DNA of 64,000 nucleotides from Glossina fuscipes (Eukaryota; Arthropoda; Insecta; Diptera; Glossinidae). Position 1 is the stretch's first letter, and each line of letters begins with the position of its first letter. The translations under genes were made by a program, and so were the position numbers. Below, piece after piece: positions 37,990-51,217 of this stretch. The DNA is taken from positions 8,117,060 to 8,181,059 of the forward strand of contig NW_023998421.1 of assembly GCF_014805625.2 (NCBI RefSeq), written 5' to 3'. Under the pieces are notes generated by a model that did not search any database, was not told the origin of the DNA, and saw only the letters and a program-made list of their open reading frames with translations.

Positions 37990-38230
37990 AAATGGGAAGT
38001 GACCCGTTCGCCCTTTAGTCGAAACACGACAGTGTGCCGCATTATATCAAATTATTTCAAAAACTGCCGGCTGTAGGTTAAACACAAGACACAAAGGCGA
38101 GCGGACGAACGGACAAGTTTAGATGGATTCAGAAAATGGCTCTGGATCATCCATCGGTATAATAAAAAATCCATTGGTGCATACAACCATAAAAGGATAA
38201 TACCATAAGTCGTGTAGGGTATAAAAATAT
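37990..38230 (-). repeat. Interspersed repeat family A, minus orientation
   Basis: The stretch contains 'tcaaattatttcaaaaactg', 'ctgtaggttaaacacaagac', 'gcggacgaacggacaagttt' and 'agatggattcagaaaatggc', the reverse of the family-A central block, and ends near 'ccataagtcgtgtagggtat'. It lies between the Nplp2-like gene and the CCDC170-like gene. Confidence 0.75.
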
Positions 38231-38493
38231 AAGTATCCTAAAGGGAACCTTCTGTTTTTCTCCCCTGCTTACCGTCACATGGTAACGCATTTAAACATAA
38301 ACGTAAACATATGAAATACAAAACACGTTTTTATTCATATTTTCATTCACTCAGCCCGCCTACACAGCCGGCCTATAAGAGCGTCTATAAATAAACTTAG
38401 GAATACGCAAAACAAAAAAAAAAAAAAAACAAAAAAAGAAATAATAAATAATTTGTCTGTGTCTGTGAAAGTATTTATTTATATTAAACTGCC

Positions 38494-41400
38494 ATGAATT
38501 CCACTGGAAATTCTCCAGAAGATTGGCTAATATTCGAAACTTTATGTGAGGCCGTTGCTGAGAGAACACCATCGATACAAGTAAGCCTTATAATGTTATC
38601 CATTACAAATAAAATAAAATTTAATCGTAATTACGGTATTCTTTAAAATATTTTCCAATGTTACAGCAAAGGTTTTTTTGCAAAAAACTACACAAAATTT
38701 ATTAAAATCTTTTTTTATTGCCGTTATCAGAAAAGTATTGAAAGGAAATAGTTTGCTTGAGTAAGAGCTAGAACAACTCAGATTGACTCATTACAGCTCT
38801 CGGTTTGTAATATTTCGAAAAGACCGAAAATCTTTCGCGCCCGCCTTTCTATTTCCTGTTATCAGCGAACGAGTTTTAAAATAAATCTAATGCTCTTATC
38901 TGTTATATCAGGAGAGATGTTAAAAAAGTTGAGAAAAAAGAAAAAAAGGATAAAAGAAACCAACGCCTTCGAAATTACTTTTAACGCATTAAAGACACCA
39001 CTGATCAAATCGTAAAAAGAAAATCTTTGTTTTTATAGCAACATATAGTTTTTGCTTAAATGCACACAAAGAGTATTAAATACATGAGTATGTAAAGCAA
39101 AGTAGATAAAACATTCTCTCACTTTTTAATTTTATAAAATACGTTTCTCCAGATATACTCTAATACATCAACAAATCGTGTTTCCATAGAAAATTTATGC
39201 TTTTCCAAGTTCAATACTGAAATATTTAATTTAATAGTTGCAGGGATTCCTAATACGTTTTCCTTTTCCGTCGCCCTTTGTCTTGACTTCCATTTTTTGC
39301 TCACAGCTTAAGAATGTGAAATCTTTGTTAAAATTTATCCATACATTTCTACTTGCATTTGTAGTTACATTTATATTTTTCTGAGTTTGTAGCAGTCCGG
39401 AACCCGGAACACATCATAGACATTAACTTCCAAGTGGATTTAAACAACCTATTTGTTATGTCCATTTTACGGTCAGTAGTAGGTCTCTGTGGCCTGTGGT
39501 CTCTGGCACTTTATCAAATCACCGTCAAATTCTAAAATTAAAAGCTTTTGTCGTTAATTTTGATTGTAGAAAATTAGTTTATAACTAAGATGGTCACGAT
39601 CGGTCCATAAAAGCTTCTACAACAACCAAAGTGATAAATTCACAAAATGATCGCGCTTGACAAGCTAACATACTTAGAAGGAATGAAATACTTTGGAATA
39701 TTTATGTGCAGATAATGGGTTTGCACGGCTTCATGTAGAAGACATGTATCGCATTCTTAATTCTGGGAATAGCCCCCTGTCTTTTTAATACCATTGCTAA
39801 TAAAAATTGGCTTTTGTTCGTTTTTAATTTTTTAATTGAAACACTTAGCGTTTGCAAAAAATAGATCAGAAGGAGTTTTATACGGAGCATGTTGAACTCC
39901 ATTTTCTATATTGGCAGTAATATTTGGGTATTTTTTATTTTTATACTCTACACCATTTCCGATACAAAGATATAGTATCTTCGTGCGGATGTATGTAGCA
40001 CCCAAAAGGGCTTGGCATGGACGCGCCTTAAACTTCACCGATTTAGAGTCACTTCAGAATCATTTTCCAAATCGCTTTGTTTGTCCGGCTATTCGTTTTT
40101 TTTTTTGTTTTCAATCTACAGGTTAATAGGGTACACCGGTGTATATATGGCCCAAGGACGAACGACACGGAAAAAGCTCACATCGGACCGCTTCTCATAT
40201 AAGACTTTATTTTGGATATTCGTTACACAAAGTACTGTACTAAGCGATGCAGTGCAGAATGTGTAATGGTAGGCTGTGCACCATTATAGGCCATGATGTC
40301 GAAAGTTTTCGACACGACATGCCCTTTCGACAATGGCCCTCCGATTTTACTAAAAAGTTCGGCGCACGCTTATTCACTTGCTTAACTACCGAACTAAACC
40401 AAGATTGATTTTATGACAGTCCAATATTTTGAAAAATATTTTCAAATGTTTTATTTAAGATTTTTCTACTTGCGTTCGCCCGTTTGACAGCTTCAATTCG
40501 GAAATTCACACAAACATATATATGAGACAACTTCTAGGTATCCAAATCAAATTTTACAAACTCTAATGGCGGACAAATGGAAAGACGTGACCAAATCGAT
40601 TTGCCTGTCGAGGGGAAATCATTTCCTTTTCCCCTTTTTAAATTTGTGTATTCATCATTGATCCAAAAGGTTCCTCTAATACTCTCCTCTCACTTTCAAA
40701 AAATTAATTTAAACGGTGTAGCGTAATGTACGTAGACTGACAGCCGTCAGGCAGTTAAACAGACAGACATTCTACAGCAAAAGGTGAAGTTATCGCAATT
40801 CGTTCTCGAATCTGTTATTATATATAATTCCAAGTGACTTAATGTGGAAGGTTTATGCACTTCGAACAAGTTTTTCTGTTTACATGCTTCAAATCTCAAT
40901 TAATCCACAATTTCCGTCTCTTTATTGTTGTGCCTTAAACATGCTTTCTATCAGTATTATAATGAAAAGTCTTTGGACACACTATAAATGTACCGATAAC
41001 CCCATCGACAATAGCGACGAGAATTTTGCTTTTTAATGCTTTGGCAAGTGAATGACCCAAATATGTGTAGCCGCAGTTATGCATGTGGGCACGCACACAT
41101 GTCCATACACAAACGCAAGCATCGATAGCAAAGTTTGTTGCCATTGAGCTCAATTTTGCTTTCAAAAAAGTTTGATGATTTATTTGTTGATTTGTTGAAA
41201 GAAAGGATATAAAATTCCTAAACTTAGTTGTGTTGTTGTTTTGTTTATTAAGGACATTGTTATGTTGCGATAGCGAACACATTGGTAACACCATAGTTTC
41301 CATATACTGAGGCGACAGTGAATGTTTGTCGGAAACTATTGCTGCGCTAGGAAATTAGTGCGATTTGATAAATAGCGCCTGAAAGACTAAATTCCATTTT

Positions 41401-41606
41401 ACAGTAACGCGAATGCCGAAAGACAGTGAGCATAACGCACATCGTACTCATTACCATCACTGCAATGAACATATTGAGGGTTTGTCACCGCACCACCACC
41501 ATCATCACCATCATCATCATTTGGTACATAAAACGTGAAATAAGCACAAAGCATATAAAGAAAATTATGAATTTTGTTGCCTCTGCTCTAATGCGTTTAC
41601 AAAGAG

Positions 41607-41659
<53 letters not shown>

Positions 41660-44600
41660 AAGATTAAAAATGTCTCCTCTCTTTCCAAGATTAATTTCTA
41701 CACCTTTCTTATACTTACAAGTTTTCTTTTTAAATCCATTATCAACAGTTGGACGGTAACTGTGACAACGGTAGTCCCTTAACCTACGATGAAGGTCATC
41801 AGGCTCATCATCACAATATTGACCTGGTTACCGCATTACGTAGCGAGTTGGCCGCCTTATCTTACCAAAAGGATCGCCTAAAAACTGAGGTTAATTCAAT
41901 ATTAATTCTTAACACATATTTTACTTAACGCAGAAAATTATTAACAGTTAACCGAAACGAAGGCCACCTTATGTAGCAAAGACAACGAATGTGAGAATTT
42001 ACGAGCGCAAGCAGCTCGACAATCTACTCTTATAACGTCCCTACAATCCCGTTTACAAAGTGCCGAAAATCGTGAGGAATCAGTTCAGCTGCGTTGCGAT
42101 ACCACCGTGCAAACAATACAGCGGGAAAAACGCTTAGCCGATGAGAAAACTAAAGACTTGCAAATAAAAGTTCAACATCTTGAAACTAGTTTGGCTAACG
42201 AAGAGTCACAGAAAGAATTGATGCAGAATCGATTTAATGATTTCCTAAAACGTCTTGGCCTCTGCATGGATATGGAAGTTTGTGAAAGCGTTCACTTTAG
42301 TACGGAATGTGTGTTAACGCGGTTGGAAGAATTAGTAGCAGAACTGCAACGCACTAAAGCTAAAATTACTGCCACTTGTGAAACGCTGAATAGTTGCGAG
42401 AACGAGCTTTTGAATTTGAAAAGTTTTTCGAATATGGAGAAACAACGCCTAATGGTTCAATTGGAAGGTGCTAACAATCATGAGCATGAATTAGAGTCAC
42501 GTTGCCGTCAATACGAGCGGGATTTACAAATTCAAAGAGATCGGCTTACTGAAGTTGAAATTTCAGCCGAGAAATTGAAGGAAGAGTTGAAAGGTTTTGA
42601 ATCGCGCTGTCATCGCCTGCAGGGCAATTGTGAACGTGTACAAAATGATCGCTTACAGTTTTTACGCACATTGGCCCTTCAGATTAACGTTCCCGAACCC
42701 TGTGAAACTCTCATCAAGGATAAACTTAGAGAAATTATGTCAGAAAACAAAAGCTTGCAAATGGTAAAACATACTTACATAAAATGCCGCTCCACGCTGT
42801 AAAGTCGGTCAGGGCCGACTATTAAGCGCCATACATTACCCCGCCTAATACAATGCGTCATCTACCATTGTCATATTAGCTGCCCTTCATTTGCGAAGAT
42901 GCATTAAAAATAATCCTTCCCACAGCGAGTATGTACGCCAAGGCGTTACATTATGCCGATAATCTCTCTAAAATTCCAAAAATTCGAACTTTTATTATTA
43001 TTTTAAAAAAATTTACATGGAAGATCGAACAAGGGTCCATCCATTCATGAATGTTAAAATTGAAAACGAAAAACGAAGCTTTTTTCATAGAACGAAGTTC
43101 TCAAAATGGGGACTAGTCCTAAAGGTCGTCTGATCCAACATGTTTTCAGTTGCGTTCGTTCTTCATTTAAAACTTGTCAGTATGCCAAAAAGAAATTTGT
43201 TGAAAATTATACGAACATAAGAATTCATAGAGAGACAACGGTTGGGGAGAGGAATAACTTAATAGGCCTTCACCATTAATGCTGTAGCATATAATTAGCA
43301 CAACTTAATTTTTCCCCTAACTGCACAGGAACTTCATGGATTACGGGAGCAGCTCTCTTGCCAACATGACAAGCTCAAAGAAACGCAACAAAGTACACAA
43401 TGTCGCTTGCGTAGTGAAGAGGCGCGAAAATCTGAACTGGAAGAACGTCTCGAAAAGTGTCACGAAGAGATTCACATTTTGCGTAAAGATCATTTGGGTC
43501 TATCGGAATATCTTTTGCGTTTGGCTAAAGCTTTGCATTGGACTGAATGCTCATCACCCCCTGAATTGGGCATAGATACCAATATAATGGCTGAGAGTTT
43601 GTTAGAGAGAGCAGAACGTTTAGCGTCTTTGCATCACGACTATGATCATTTACACAGTCATCAGCATCATCTACATCGTTTAGCCGATCGAGTGAGATTT
43701 TGCACGCTGCTACCGGGGATAGCTTCATATATTTTTTTTTTTTTTTAATTTTTTAGTCATGTTGCGATCACAATCATCACGGTCATACTCACCCACATAC
43801 TAAACTCAGAAGAGAGAAATCTTGCCATGATTTGCCAATTAAGGATACACCAAGCACTTTATATAATCTTCAAAGAAAGGTGCGTGTTTTGAAGGAACAA
43901 ATACAACGACGGGATTTACATTTAGAATTGTTAAAACGCAAGTTGGCCATTATTGAAGACGGAGCCAGAGGTAAATGTATTTTGCAGGTGGGTAAAAATA
44001 CATCGCTAGTACCTACTTAGCCGTAAATATTGCTCAATGTAGGGTGAACGTGATGAAGCGGTTTGTCGTACCAAAAAGGCCAATAAAATCATTGATAAAC
44101 TCACATGTCAACTGGCAGATGTTCGGTCTCAAGTCGCAGAAGTCAAAGCACAATTAGCCGAAGCGGTAGAATATAAGATAACCGCTCTGGAGAGAGCTCG
44201 TAAAATAGATGAACTGACTACGCAGTTATGTGACTTGGAAGAAGAGAAAACCCGTCTCTCAGCCCAAGTAAACACTTTGAAGGATCGATTGAAGGCATCC
44301 AGTGACTCGGCACAGCACAGAAGATGCCGTGACGAAGCTTTGATAAATGTGAGTTTGCTTCAGAGTTTGCTTGTTTTATAAGATTGAAAATTTTTCCCTT
44401 CAGTCGTTGCGCGACGACTTGACCCACGTGCAAGCGCAAATATCCGATACCAATCATCGCCTGTCTCAATTGCAATCGTTCCGCACTTCCGTAGCCCGGA
44501 CTTTACATCTCCGCGATTTACCTGAAACTGATTTATTGCATCGTTTGCAAGCTTTATGTGCCGCTCATCAGGAATTCACTATGCTTTCTAAACGCTACGA

Positions 44601-44736
44601 GACAGCCTCTCCCTTAGGTGAGCATGCTTGTACACGCTTTGATGATCGCCTGCCGAACAATACTCACTATCATCCACCACATTGTACACCAACGCCAAAT
44701 TCAACAACTCTACACGGTCATCGGGGCTATCACTGA
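38494..44736 (+). CDS. CCDC170-like long coiled-coil protein (7 exons, 758 aa)
   Basis: Exons are 38494-38580, 41749-41889, 41948-42763, 43329-43691, 43757-43987, 44043-44348 and 44404-44736; every junction is phase 0 with GT-AG sites. The start MNSTGNSPEDWLIFETLCEA is followed by heptad-rich coiled coil through most of exon 3 (EKLKEELKGFESRCHRLQGN, DKLREIMSENKSL) and exons 4, 6 and 7. There is a His-rich stretch (DYDHLHSHQHHLHRL, DHNHHGHTHPH) spanning exons 4-5, and a low-complexity His/Thr/Pro tail ending GHRGYH. The length and all-coiled-coil design fit CCDC170 (about 715 aa in human), a microtubule-associated protein found at Golgi microtubules and inside ciliary doublets. The first intron (3.2 kb) and the intron after exon 3 carry repeat insertions. 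I am sure of the gene and moderately sure of the family; another cilium-associated coiled-coil protein is possible. Confidence 0.85.
39940..40265 (+). repeat. Interspersed repeat family A within an intron
   Basis: The copy shows 'actctacaccatttccgata', 'tcgtgcggatgtatgtagca', 'cccaaaagggcttggcatgg', 'gatttagagtcacttcagaa' and 'ggcccaaggacgaacgac'. Open frames across it on both strands are by-products. Confidence 0.8.
41488..41521. repeat. CAC/CAT triplet tract
   Basis: A run of CAC then CAT triplets inside the first intron of the CCDC170-like gene, upstream of exon 2. Confidence 0.95.
41609..41654. repeat. (GA)n microsatellite
   Basis: About 22 GA units ending roughly 95 bases before the acceptor of exon 2 of the CCDC170-like gene. 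GAGA-factor binding is possible but not shown. Confidence 0.97.
42790..43320. other. Intron 3 of the CCDC170-like gene with a family-A end fragment
   Basis: The sequence 'gtcggtcagggccgactatt' near 42805 is the imperfect palindrome that marks the end of a family-A copy in reverse orientation. The remainder has no recognisable content. Confidence 0.55.
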
Positions 44737-45044
44737 GGTATGGGAAGCAACGCGATTTCATAAAATATTTTTAAATCCAAAAAATTGTTGTCAAAGTAAA
44801 TGAGTTATAGAAAGTATTTATATTTTTGTCTATGTCTTATAATATCTTTCTTTAATATCTAACACAAATCGTTTTTGTGAGCCTAAGCTTGAATAATGCG
44901 TACAATTATATAAGAAAAGAAGGCTAAAGGTAAGACACATATATCAGAACACTATAATCAGAATTCTTTTTACGTGTCACTACTACTTCAGAAATAAAAA
45001 ACCATGAAAAAATCATAAGCCTTTTTAATAAAAAACAATTCAGA

Positions 45045-45440
45045 GAATTATTTTCGGTAGTGACCGAATCTTTTACGCCCATCACCGTTGTCCTAATAAA
45101 GACAAAAAAGGTAAAAGAACTATATTTTCAAGCTCTATAGAAAAGAGGGAGCGCGGCTGATTTCTTCTGTTTTCAAAATAAAAATATTTGTCGCATAGGC
45201 GTGTGGACTTGTTTTACAACTAGGACATCATATGAGACAATTTTACAAAAGTCGTCCGATTCGATTCAATAGGATTCAGCCTTGGACTGAAACAGTGTGT
45301 AGAATTTTATCAAAACTTCCCAGACTTTGCGAACTACATGGAAAGACATCACATAGACAGATGAACAGATCAGAGTAAATCGATTCAGAAAATGATATAA
45401 AACTTTATTTTGGGCTGTGCTCACTCTGGATGGTTTCGAA
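45045..45440 (-). repeat. Interspersed repeat family B, reverse orientation
   Basis: It starts with 'attttcggtagtgaccgaat' and 'cttttacgcccatcaccgtt', the reverse complement of the family-B 3' end (GATGGGTATAAAAGATTCGG...), then continues through blocks including 'cacatagacagatgaacaga'. Minus-strand frames over it have no known domain. Confidence 0.6.
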
Positions 45441-45449
45441 TCAGACGCC

Positions 45450-48090
45450 ATTAACATTTTTACCCATTTCCATGGCATGCGAAGTAGATACAGTTCAGTT
45501 TTAGATGTGTTCTCTGGAGAAGATGGAATGGGCAGGGGATGAGCGGCTTGGGTAGCCAAGTTTTTTATTTGAATTTATCAAGTCGACACTTAAAACACCT
45601 ACTACTAAATTTCATTACTTTATACGAAGTCTTTGGATTCAAGCTACCGCATATTCCTTTGCGAGTGTATTTTTCAAGCACAAAAATGTAGAACATTGCG
45701 AGTGTCTTATATAAATGTAATTTAATATTTTAATTTTCTATTATAACCTAAGAGTAATTTTATATACATTTTATTTTAATATATAAAAGAAAAAAATAAT
45801 GATATGTGTATACTTTGAACATTGAGGAGGTTCAATAAAATCATTTTTCTTAATTTCCTTCAACATTCTAGAATGATCGTTGCCGTAAGTCATTCTACAT
45901 AAATGTGTCATCAGAAAGTCGACGATTTCTGCAACGCTAAGCCGGCAAAACATTGAAGAGACTCGTATAACAAGAAATGAGATAAAAAAATGTATGAATA
46001 CATTTTTACACATTCCCCCCTTTCCTTCTGCTATGAAAAAATACTTTTATTATTTAACGGGAAAAATTGTAAAACAAAATTTAATGTCTTAAGCCTGGTA
46101 CTTGCCGAAGGTTATTTTACATAAAACAAAGCTGTGAATTGCTCTCGTATTTGTATAATCTGATTGAGTCGCACAGATTTACAAATTTACATACCATGTA
46201 ACGAAAAAAATTTTATATGTGACAACACCCGCCTCATCGCGCATTATATCGTACGAAATATCTACGGCTGGCAAGGTCAGAAAAACAACAACACCAACGC
46301 TACAGCTAATTTTTCTTAGATAATTTGGTCCGTTAGATAATGTTAGATGAAGTTTTTACACTTCGAAAAACCAGAGACCTCTAGTAGGCGATAGATGATT
46401 AAGTAGACGTACAATTGTATTTATCAAAGACATTCGTGGGTAGCATTTGAGCTGTAGCAGAGAAACGAATAACTTTCCTAACAAACATGTAAGTCTGCTT
46501 AAAATTATAAAAGCATTTTGGGGGATTCTTTAGTTTATACTATAGCCTACATTACTACATATGTATGGGAAATGATGAGATAATTTTAATATTATATTTT
46601 TAATAATAACCAAACACTTTTAATAAAGTTAAAAAGTTATTTATATATACATGTTTTAGTATACTTGTTGCTTTCCCATTTTAACAGAATTCCTCACGAT
46701 GTAACAGCATTTCTTACACAGCTTCGTCATTTTAATAGAATTTCTTACGATTTAACAGAATTTCTTACACGGCGTTGGCAACGTCGTTTCATATAACGAT
46801 GATAAAGATTTTTTATTGACCATTGACCATTTTTCTTATTTATTAAAAACAACTCTGTGCTAACGGTTTTTTAACCAGAAATATTAATCGCACGTTAAAG
46901 TTTATTATATTGGAAATATTTTTAAAAGTGTTAACAAATATGCTTTTAATAGCCAGAACTTGGCGTTTGTTCCCAGAAATGAACACTTTTGGAATTGGAT
47001 TGCATCACTTTTATGACCAATCCCCTTATAAAGCCCTTTTCAAACCACTCGTTCTATGAAAAAAATTGCAATATTCAAAATAGCTCGATAAAAATCGCTG
47101 AGTAATACGATTTCGGCAATGCTAAATTGATGCAAAGGTATAGATGGGCCGCAGCGATTCATTGAAACTCTTTCTATACAACCGTTCGCGCAAAAGCTAA
47201 ATATTTATAAGCTAATACCGACTAATGTTTCATTTGTTGAAGGGGGAACGCGGCCTTAGTACTAGCTAGACATAGAAATGAACTATACCATGTGTGTGGA
47301 TATTTTGCTCATGATACTTATGACAGGTTGGGTCTAATAATTTGTTCTCTGAAAACAATTATTAATTTTGATAAATTTGCACTCCGTCCGTTCACGTTCA
47401 CCTTCGAGTCCTTTCATAAATAGACTGGCTTTAGTAGAAAACAAGATGTAATCATTGAAAATAATTAAATAATTACATTAGGCGAAGTGATGTAGGGTAT
47501 CTAATGATTAGCCTTACCCGACAACGCGACTGATGGCTGCAGATAATATTCCAAAATTGGTTACAACTTGACAATGAGCAAAAACTACAAAGGATATATA
47601 TTGCAGACATTAATTCGATATAAATATTTACAAAATGAATGAACATGCCTTAGAAAATGTGGTAAAAAAAATATTCTGATTGGATATTAGCCGATATTGA
47701 CATCCGCTTCAAAACCAATAAAACTCCTTAGTTGTTTGAAAAAAAAAACATAATAAAAGTTAGATGGGAGACATTAGCATTGATAGGTTTTTTTTATTTT
47801 TTTTTAAATACATTATTTATATAGACTTTATTTTCATGCAGAAAACTTTGTGATTTTATCTAAACAATGTTGATTTCTGCTTTCTTACCTGGTTTTCTGA
47901 CCTGTTACTAACTTATTTGGCCTTGTTTAATATCAATTTGTAGAGTTAATATAAAATAGATGTAACCTTATAAATTTCCACCAATACGGTAAGGGTGATC
48001 CTACAACTTCTGTATTGAAATGGAAAGATCGGCTACCTTGAACTAATATTATAAGATATCGAAGTTTCATTTTTTTGTTTTTTTTTTTTT
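45450..48090. other. Non-coding, with a 51-bp duplication
   Basis: No exon was supported. It holds the tandem pair at 46680-46782 and T-rich sequence near 47789-47803 and 48069-48092. Confidence 0.5.
46680..46782. repeat. Two ~51-bp tandem units with internal substructure
   Basis: TTTTAACAGAATTCCTCACG... (46680-46730) and TTTTAATAGAATTTCTTACG... (46731-46782) align over their whole length. Each unit itself has two 'AACAGAATTTCTTAC'-like halves. Confidence 0.85.
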
Positions 48091-48103
48091 TCTCAAAGAA
48101 ACC

Positions 48104-49664
48104 ATGGCGGTGGCCACAACCAATCCTTTTACCAACCATAGTGAGTAATTATTACATCCTTTTTATGGGGACCTAGGGATGGTCGTCAACCGAAGCTTTG
48201 ATCTCTTTATTACTGGCACGTTTTTGGACGATGATTAATTTTTTTTTTTTTTGTTTTTCCTCCGAAAGGGCGAACAAAATTTGATAAGTAGAGTGCAAAC
48301 TGCAAAATTTTGATTTCGATTTCCGCGGTAACGAATTTGCCAATCGGCGCACTGCCTTGGCATTCGTTACAGTAACGTTTGTAGGCTCGCACCCAAGAAA
48401 CGGATCTCCCTAAGGTACAATCTAGTGAACTGAGGCCTCTCCCACCGAAGTGCACTCTTGCTACTTTTAAGTAAAGTTATCTTTTTTCAAACGATAAATG
48501 CGATCAATAGGTCATGTCGAGGGCCGTAGAGAACCGTGTTACATGGGGAAGAATACCAATCGTACACCCAGTGACGTATCCAGCACATAATATTATTATT
48601 ATTGTAGCTAATTAAAGAACTACATTTTCTTTGCTCAGTGCTAATAGATAAGAACATGTAAAGAAGCAGAGGTATTGAGTAGCAGAAAGCTTGCCTGTTG
48701 GCTAAAGAAATATTCTATTCGCAATCTAAACGACATCAAAAAATATTTTCTGTTTTTGTCCTAAAAGATACGATGGTTTTTAAGCGAAGTCATTTGACCC
48801 GCCAATGGGACGAACGGATGCACATGAAGTGTTAATACTTAATTCATTTGTTGCATTTGTTTCGTTCATTCTATCAAGCTTGTAAAGGTGATACTTGCCA
48901 AATAGAGTATTCAATGTCTACGTTAGACGATAAACACATATTTAATGCATCTAAAAAGCGATACATACACACACAAGTTTTTTGAACTATTGTTAAATGA
49001 ATTAAAAAAATCGGGTCATTTGGTTGACATAATCGACTAGCTTTGATTGAGATCCTGTCGTTGAACTGATATAATTAAAAATATAATTTAAAAGTATTCA
49101 AGAGCACAGTAAGTGCAACGTTCTATTTTCAGGTAATACATTAGGTAGGATGGAAAGCAAACGCCAAAGTAAGTTAAGACGTAAGAATGTTTTTTATATA
49201 AAACGCATACTATACGCCATTGCATATGTTAGGTGATGATGTATCGTATTAAGAACAAAAGAGGTAAGCAGAGAGGTAGGCAGGTGTTTTCAGCATAAGT
49301 TGATTTTAAAAATGTTGTGTTTTTAAATAATTCACCGCAGACCGCGTACCAAAAATTTTCGTATGCAAGTATTTTGGTCTTACCATTGAGACATATCCCG
49401 GTAAGGTAAGAGATTATGTAAGAGTTTTTCTACAGGCTCTGATTATCAAATGGATTTATAGTTTCAACCTAACCATGAATTTTGAATAAGAGGATCCAAC
49501 GGTTATCATTTAGTCAGGCTGTTGTTCTTATTTGAATGTAATATTGTAATAAAGCGATACTCTACGCAAGAGTCGTGAAGATTGTGTTAAACTTATGTAA
49601 GGAGATACTTCCAATCCAAAGCCGTTTTTTTTTTTGACTAACACAGGTAACAGTCGCCAAATGA
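48104..49664 (+). CDS. Tentative mini-gene, unknown function (3 exons, ~39 aa)
   Basis: Exon 1 (ATG at 48104, with an AAACC start context) follows a T-rich acceptor at 48098 and ends with a GTGAGT donor after 48140 (MAVATTNPFTNH, phase 1). Exon 2 (49341-49405) follows TTCACCGCAG and ends with AAG|GTAAGA (NRVPKIFVCKYFGLTIETYP then GK, phase 0). A terminal piece after a T11 tract and CACAG at 49646 would stop at once (VTVAK). Phases fit, and the alternative donor CCCG|GTAAGG also gives a quick stop. Further exons may have been missed. I do not recognise the protein. The splice signals are good but the exons are short, so chance is a real possibility. Confidence 0.28.
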
Positions 49665-49669
49665 AATGA

Positions 49670-51200
49670 ACTGGCAGACGATGTCATGCGGTTGTGCGGT
49701 TCACAGCACTCAAGGCCAAGAACGGAAAGAGATTTTCTAAGTACGTTTTTCTATGTAGTGGCGGCAGCGCCAACGCGCTTGCATGAAGACACACACAGAC
49801 ACATACAGACACACACAGCTCTTTCAGCTATTTTAGATCGTAAAGGGCAAGTAATATAAGTCAATCTTAGATCTAGAAGGCAGGTCTCGAAAATGGAGGA
49901 TTATTTTGGCCCTAATACTCATTATGAAGAAGTGTTTCGCTAAGTTCACTTATAGATTATGAGTAACTCCTGCGAAACGTTGCATGGCACCATATGTGCC
50001 CAGCATAATAAAATTATCGACCAATGAAAACCCTGCTAAAACTGCAGAATAGATTCCCATATATAATTCTTGAGACGGTTTGTCAGCTTCAGTTCGTCAT
50101 TCAATAACCTAGAGAAGTGCAAAAATTAGCTCTATGGCTTTCCCTATCAGGTCGCACGCTTCTAAATGAAACCGTATTGGTATACAAGTTAAAAAGCTTT
50201 GAGTTGGTTCATATTGAGGTTCGAATTGCCAGAACGTGGCCCCAGGTCGCCAGAAAAATCGATAAACTAGAAATAACGGTAAAGAATTCTACTGGGTAGG
50301 TTTACGGCTAACAATTTTTACTGCAACCGACATTTCGCTAACAACCTATAAAGCATTGCTATAGAAACGTTAACCCTTTCTTGACGGCTCTCCACTACCA
50401 TAATTTATCGTCAATCTGTACTGGCAATGGATCGTTAAAAGAAATGACTGCAGTATACAGACGAAGTCAGCCGCTGTCACGCAACTATTGCACGCCATAC
50501 GTCAAATGAAAGTTTTAATCAACTTCATCTTTTGCCTACAAATATCGAACCTAATCTCAAAATTAATCAGTTATTTCATCGGAAGAATTCACAAACCCTT
50601 ACTAAATAGCTTGACTTTAGAGTTTGTTCGACTTTTGTTAAGAGCCTACACATACTTCCAATTTAATGGCAGTAGAATACATTTTACGTAGGTACGTTTT
50701 CTTGTTAAAAGTGGCGCTTTTCGATAAGTGGACCGAATAATGCCGTTATGGGTGATTTTTATAGAGTATTGCTTGAAACGAAAGGTCAGAATTAATGAAG
50801 AAAGCATAAAATGTGAAGTGATTATACTCATATTCGTCTCCCGTCCTTCGCCCACTTCTTTTCTCAGTATCAGTCTACTCATCGTTTAACCTTATGATGC
50901 CATAAACTTAAAATTTTAATTAGGAAATATCTGCTTGTCATAGTGAACCTAAACTTTCGTATGCATTGGCCACTAACTCCCGGGAATTTTCAGAGTTAAC
51001 CGATCTCCGAATTAAGATATTTGCGTGTTGGTTTTCCTGAGATCCTTCTTTCGGGTTACCTTGCAAATCAAGCTGCTACTGAAATTAATTGTCCCTAACT
51101 AAATGAAGATTTTTCCTCCTTCGTAATCAGTTAACGCTGGATAGCAAAAATTCAATCTAGGCTGCATTTTCTCTTTTATTTTTCTTCATTCATTATTATT
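49670..51200. other. Unassigned, two modest open frames
   Basis: Frames at 50117-50299 and 50506-50691 are open. The second starts MKVLINFIFCLQISNLISKL, which resembles a signal peptide, but neither has splice or homology support. Confidence 0.4.
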
Positions 51201-51217
51201 CATATTCGTTAAGTGCT

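Larger units (their letters stand above)
38581..41748. other. First intron of the CCDC170-like gene
   Basis: A 3.2 kb intron between GTAAGC and the acceptor ATCAACAG. It holds a family-A copy (39940-40265), a CAC/CAT tract (41488-41521) and a long (GA)n run (41609-41654). No coding exon inside it is supported. Confidence 0.7.

Noticed and set aside
50506..50691. Frame starting MKVLINFIFCLQISNLISKL, signal-peptide-like
   Set aside because: It is a single short open frame in AT-rich DNA, where hydrophobic frames arise easily; no introns, poly(A) signal or similarity.
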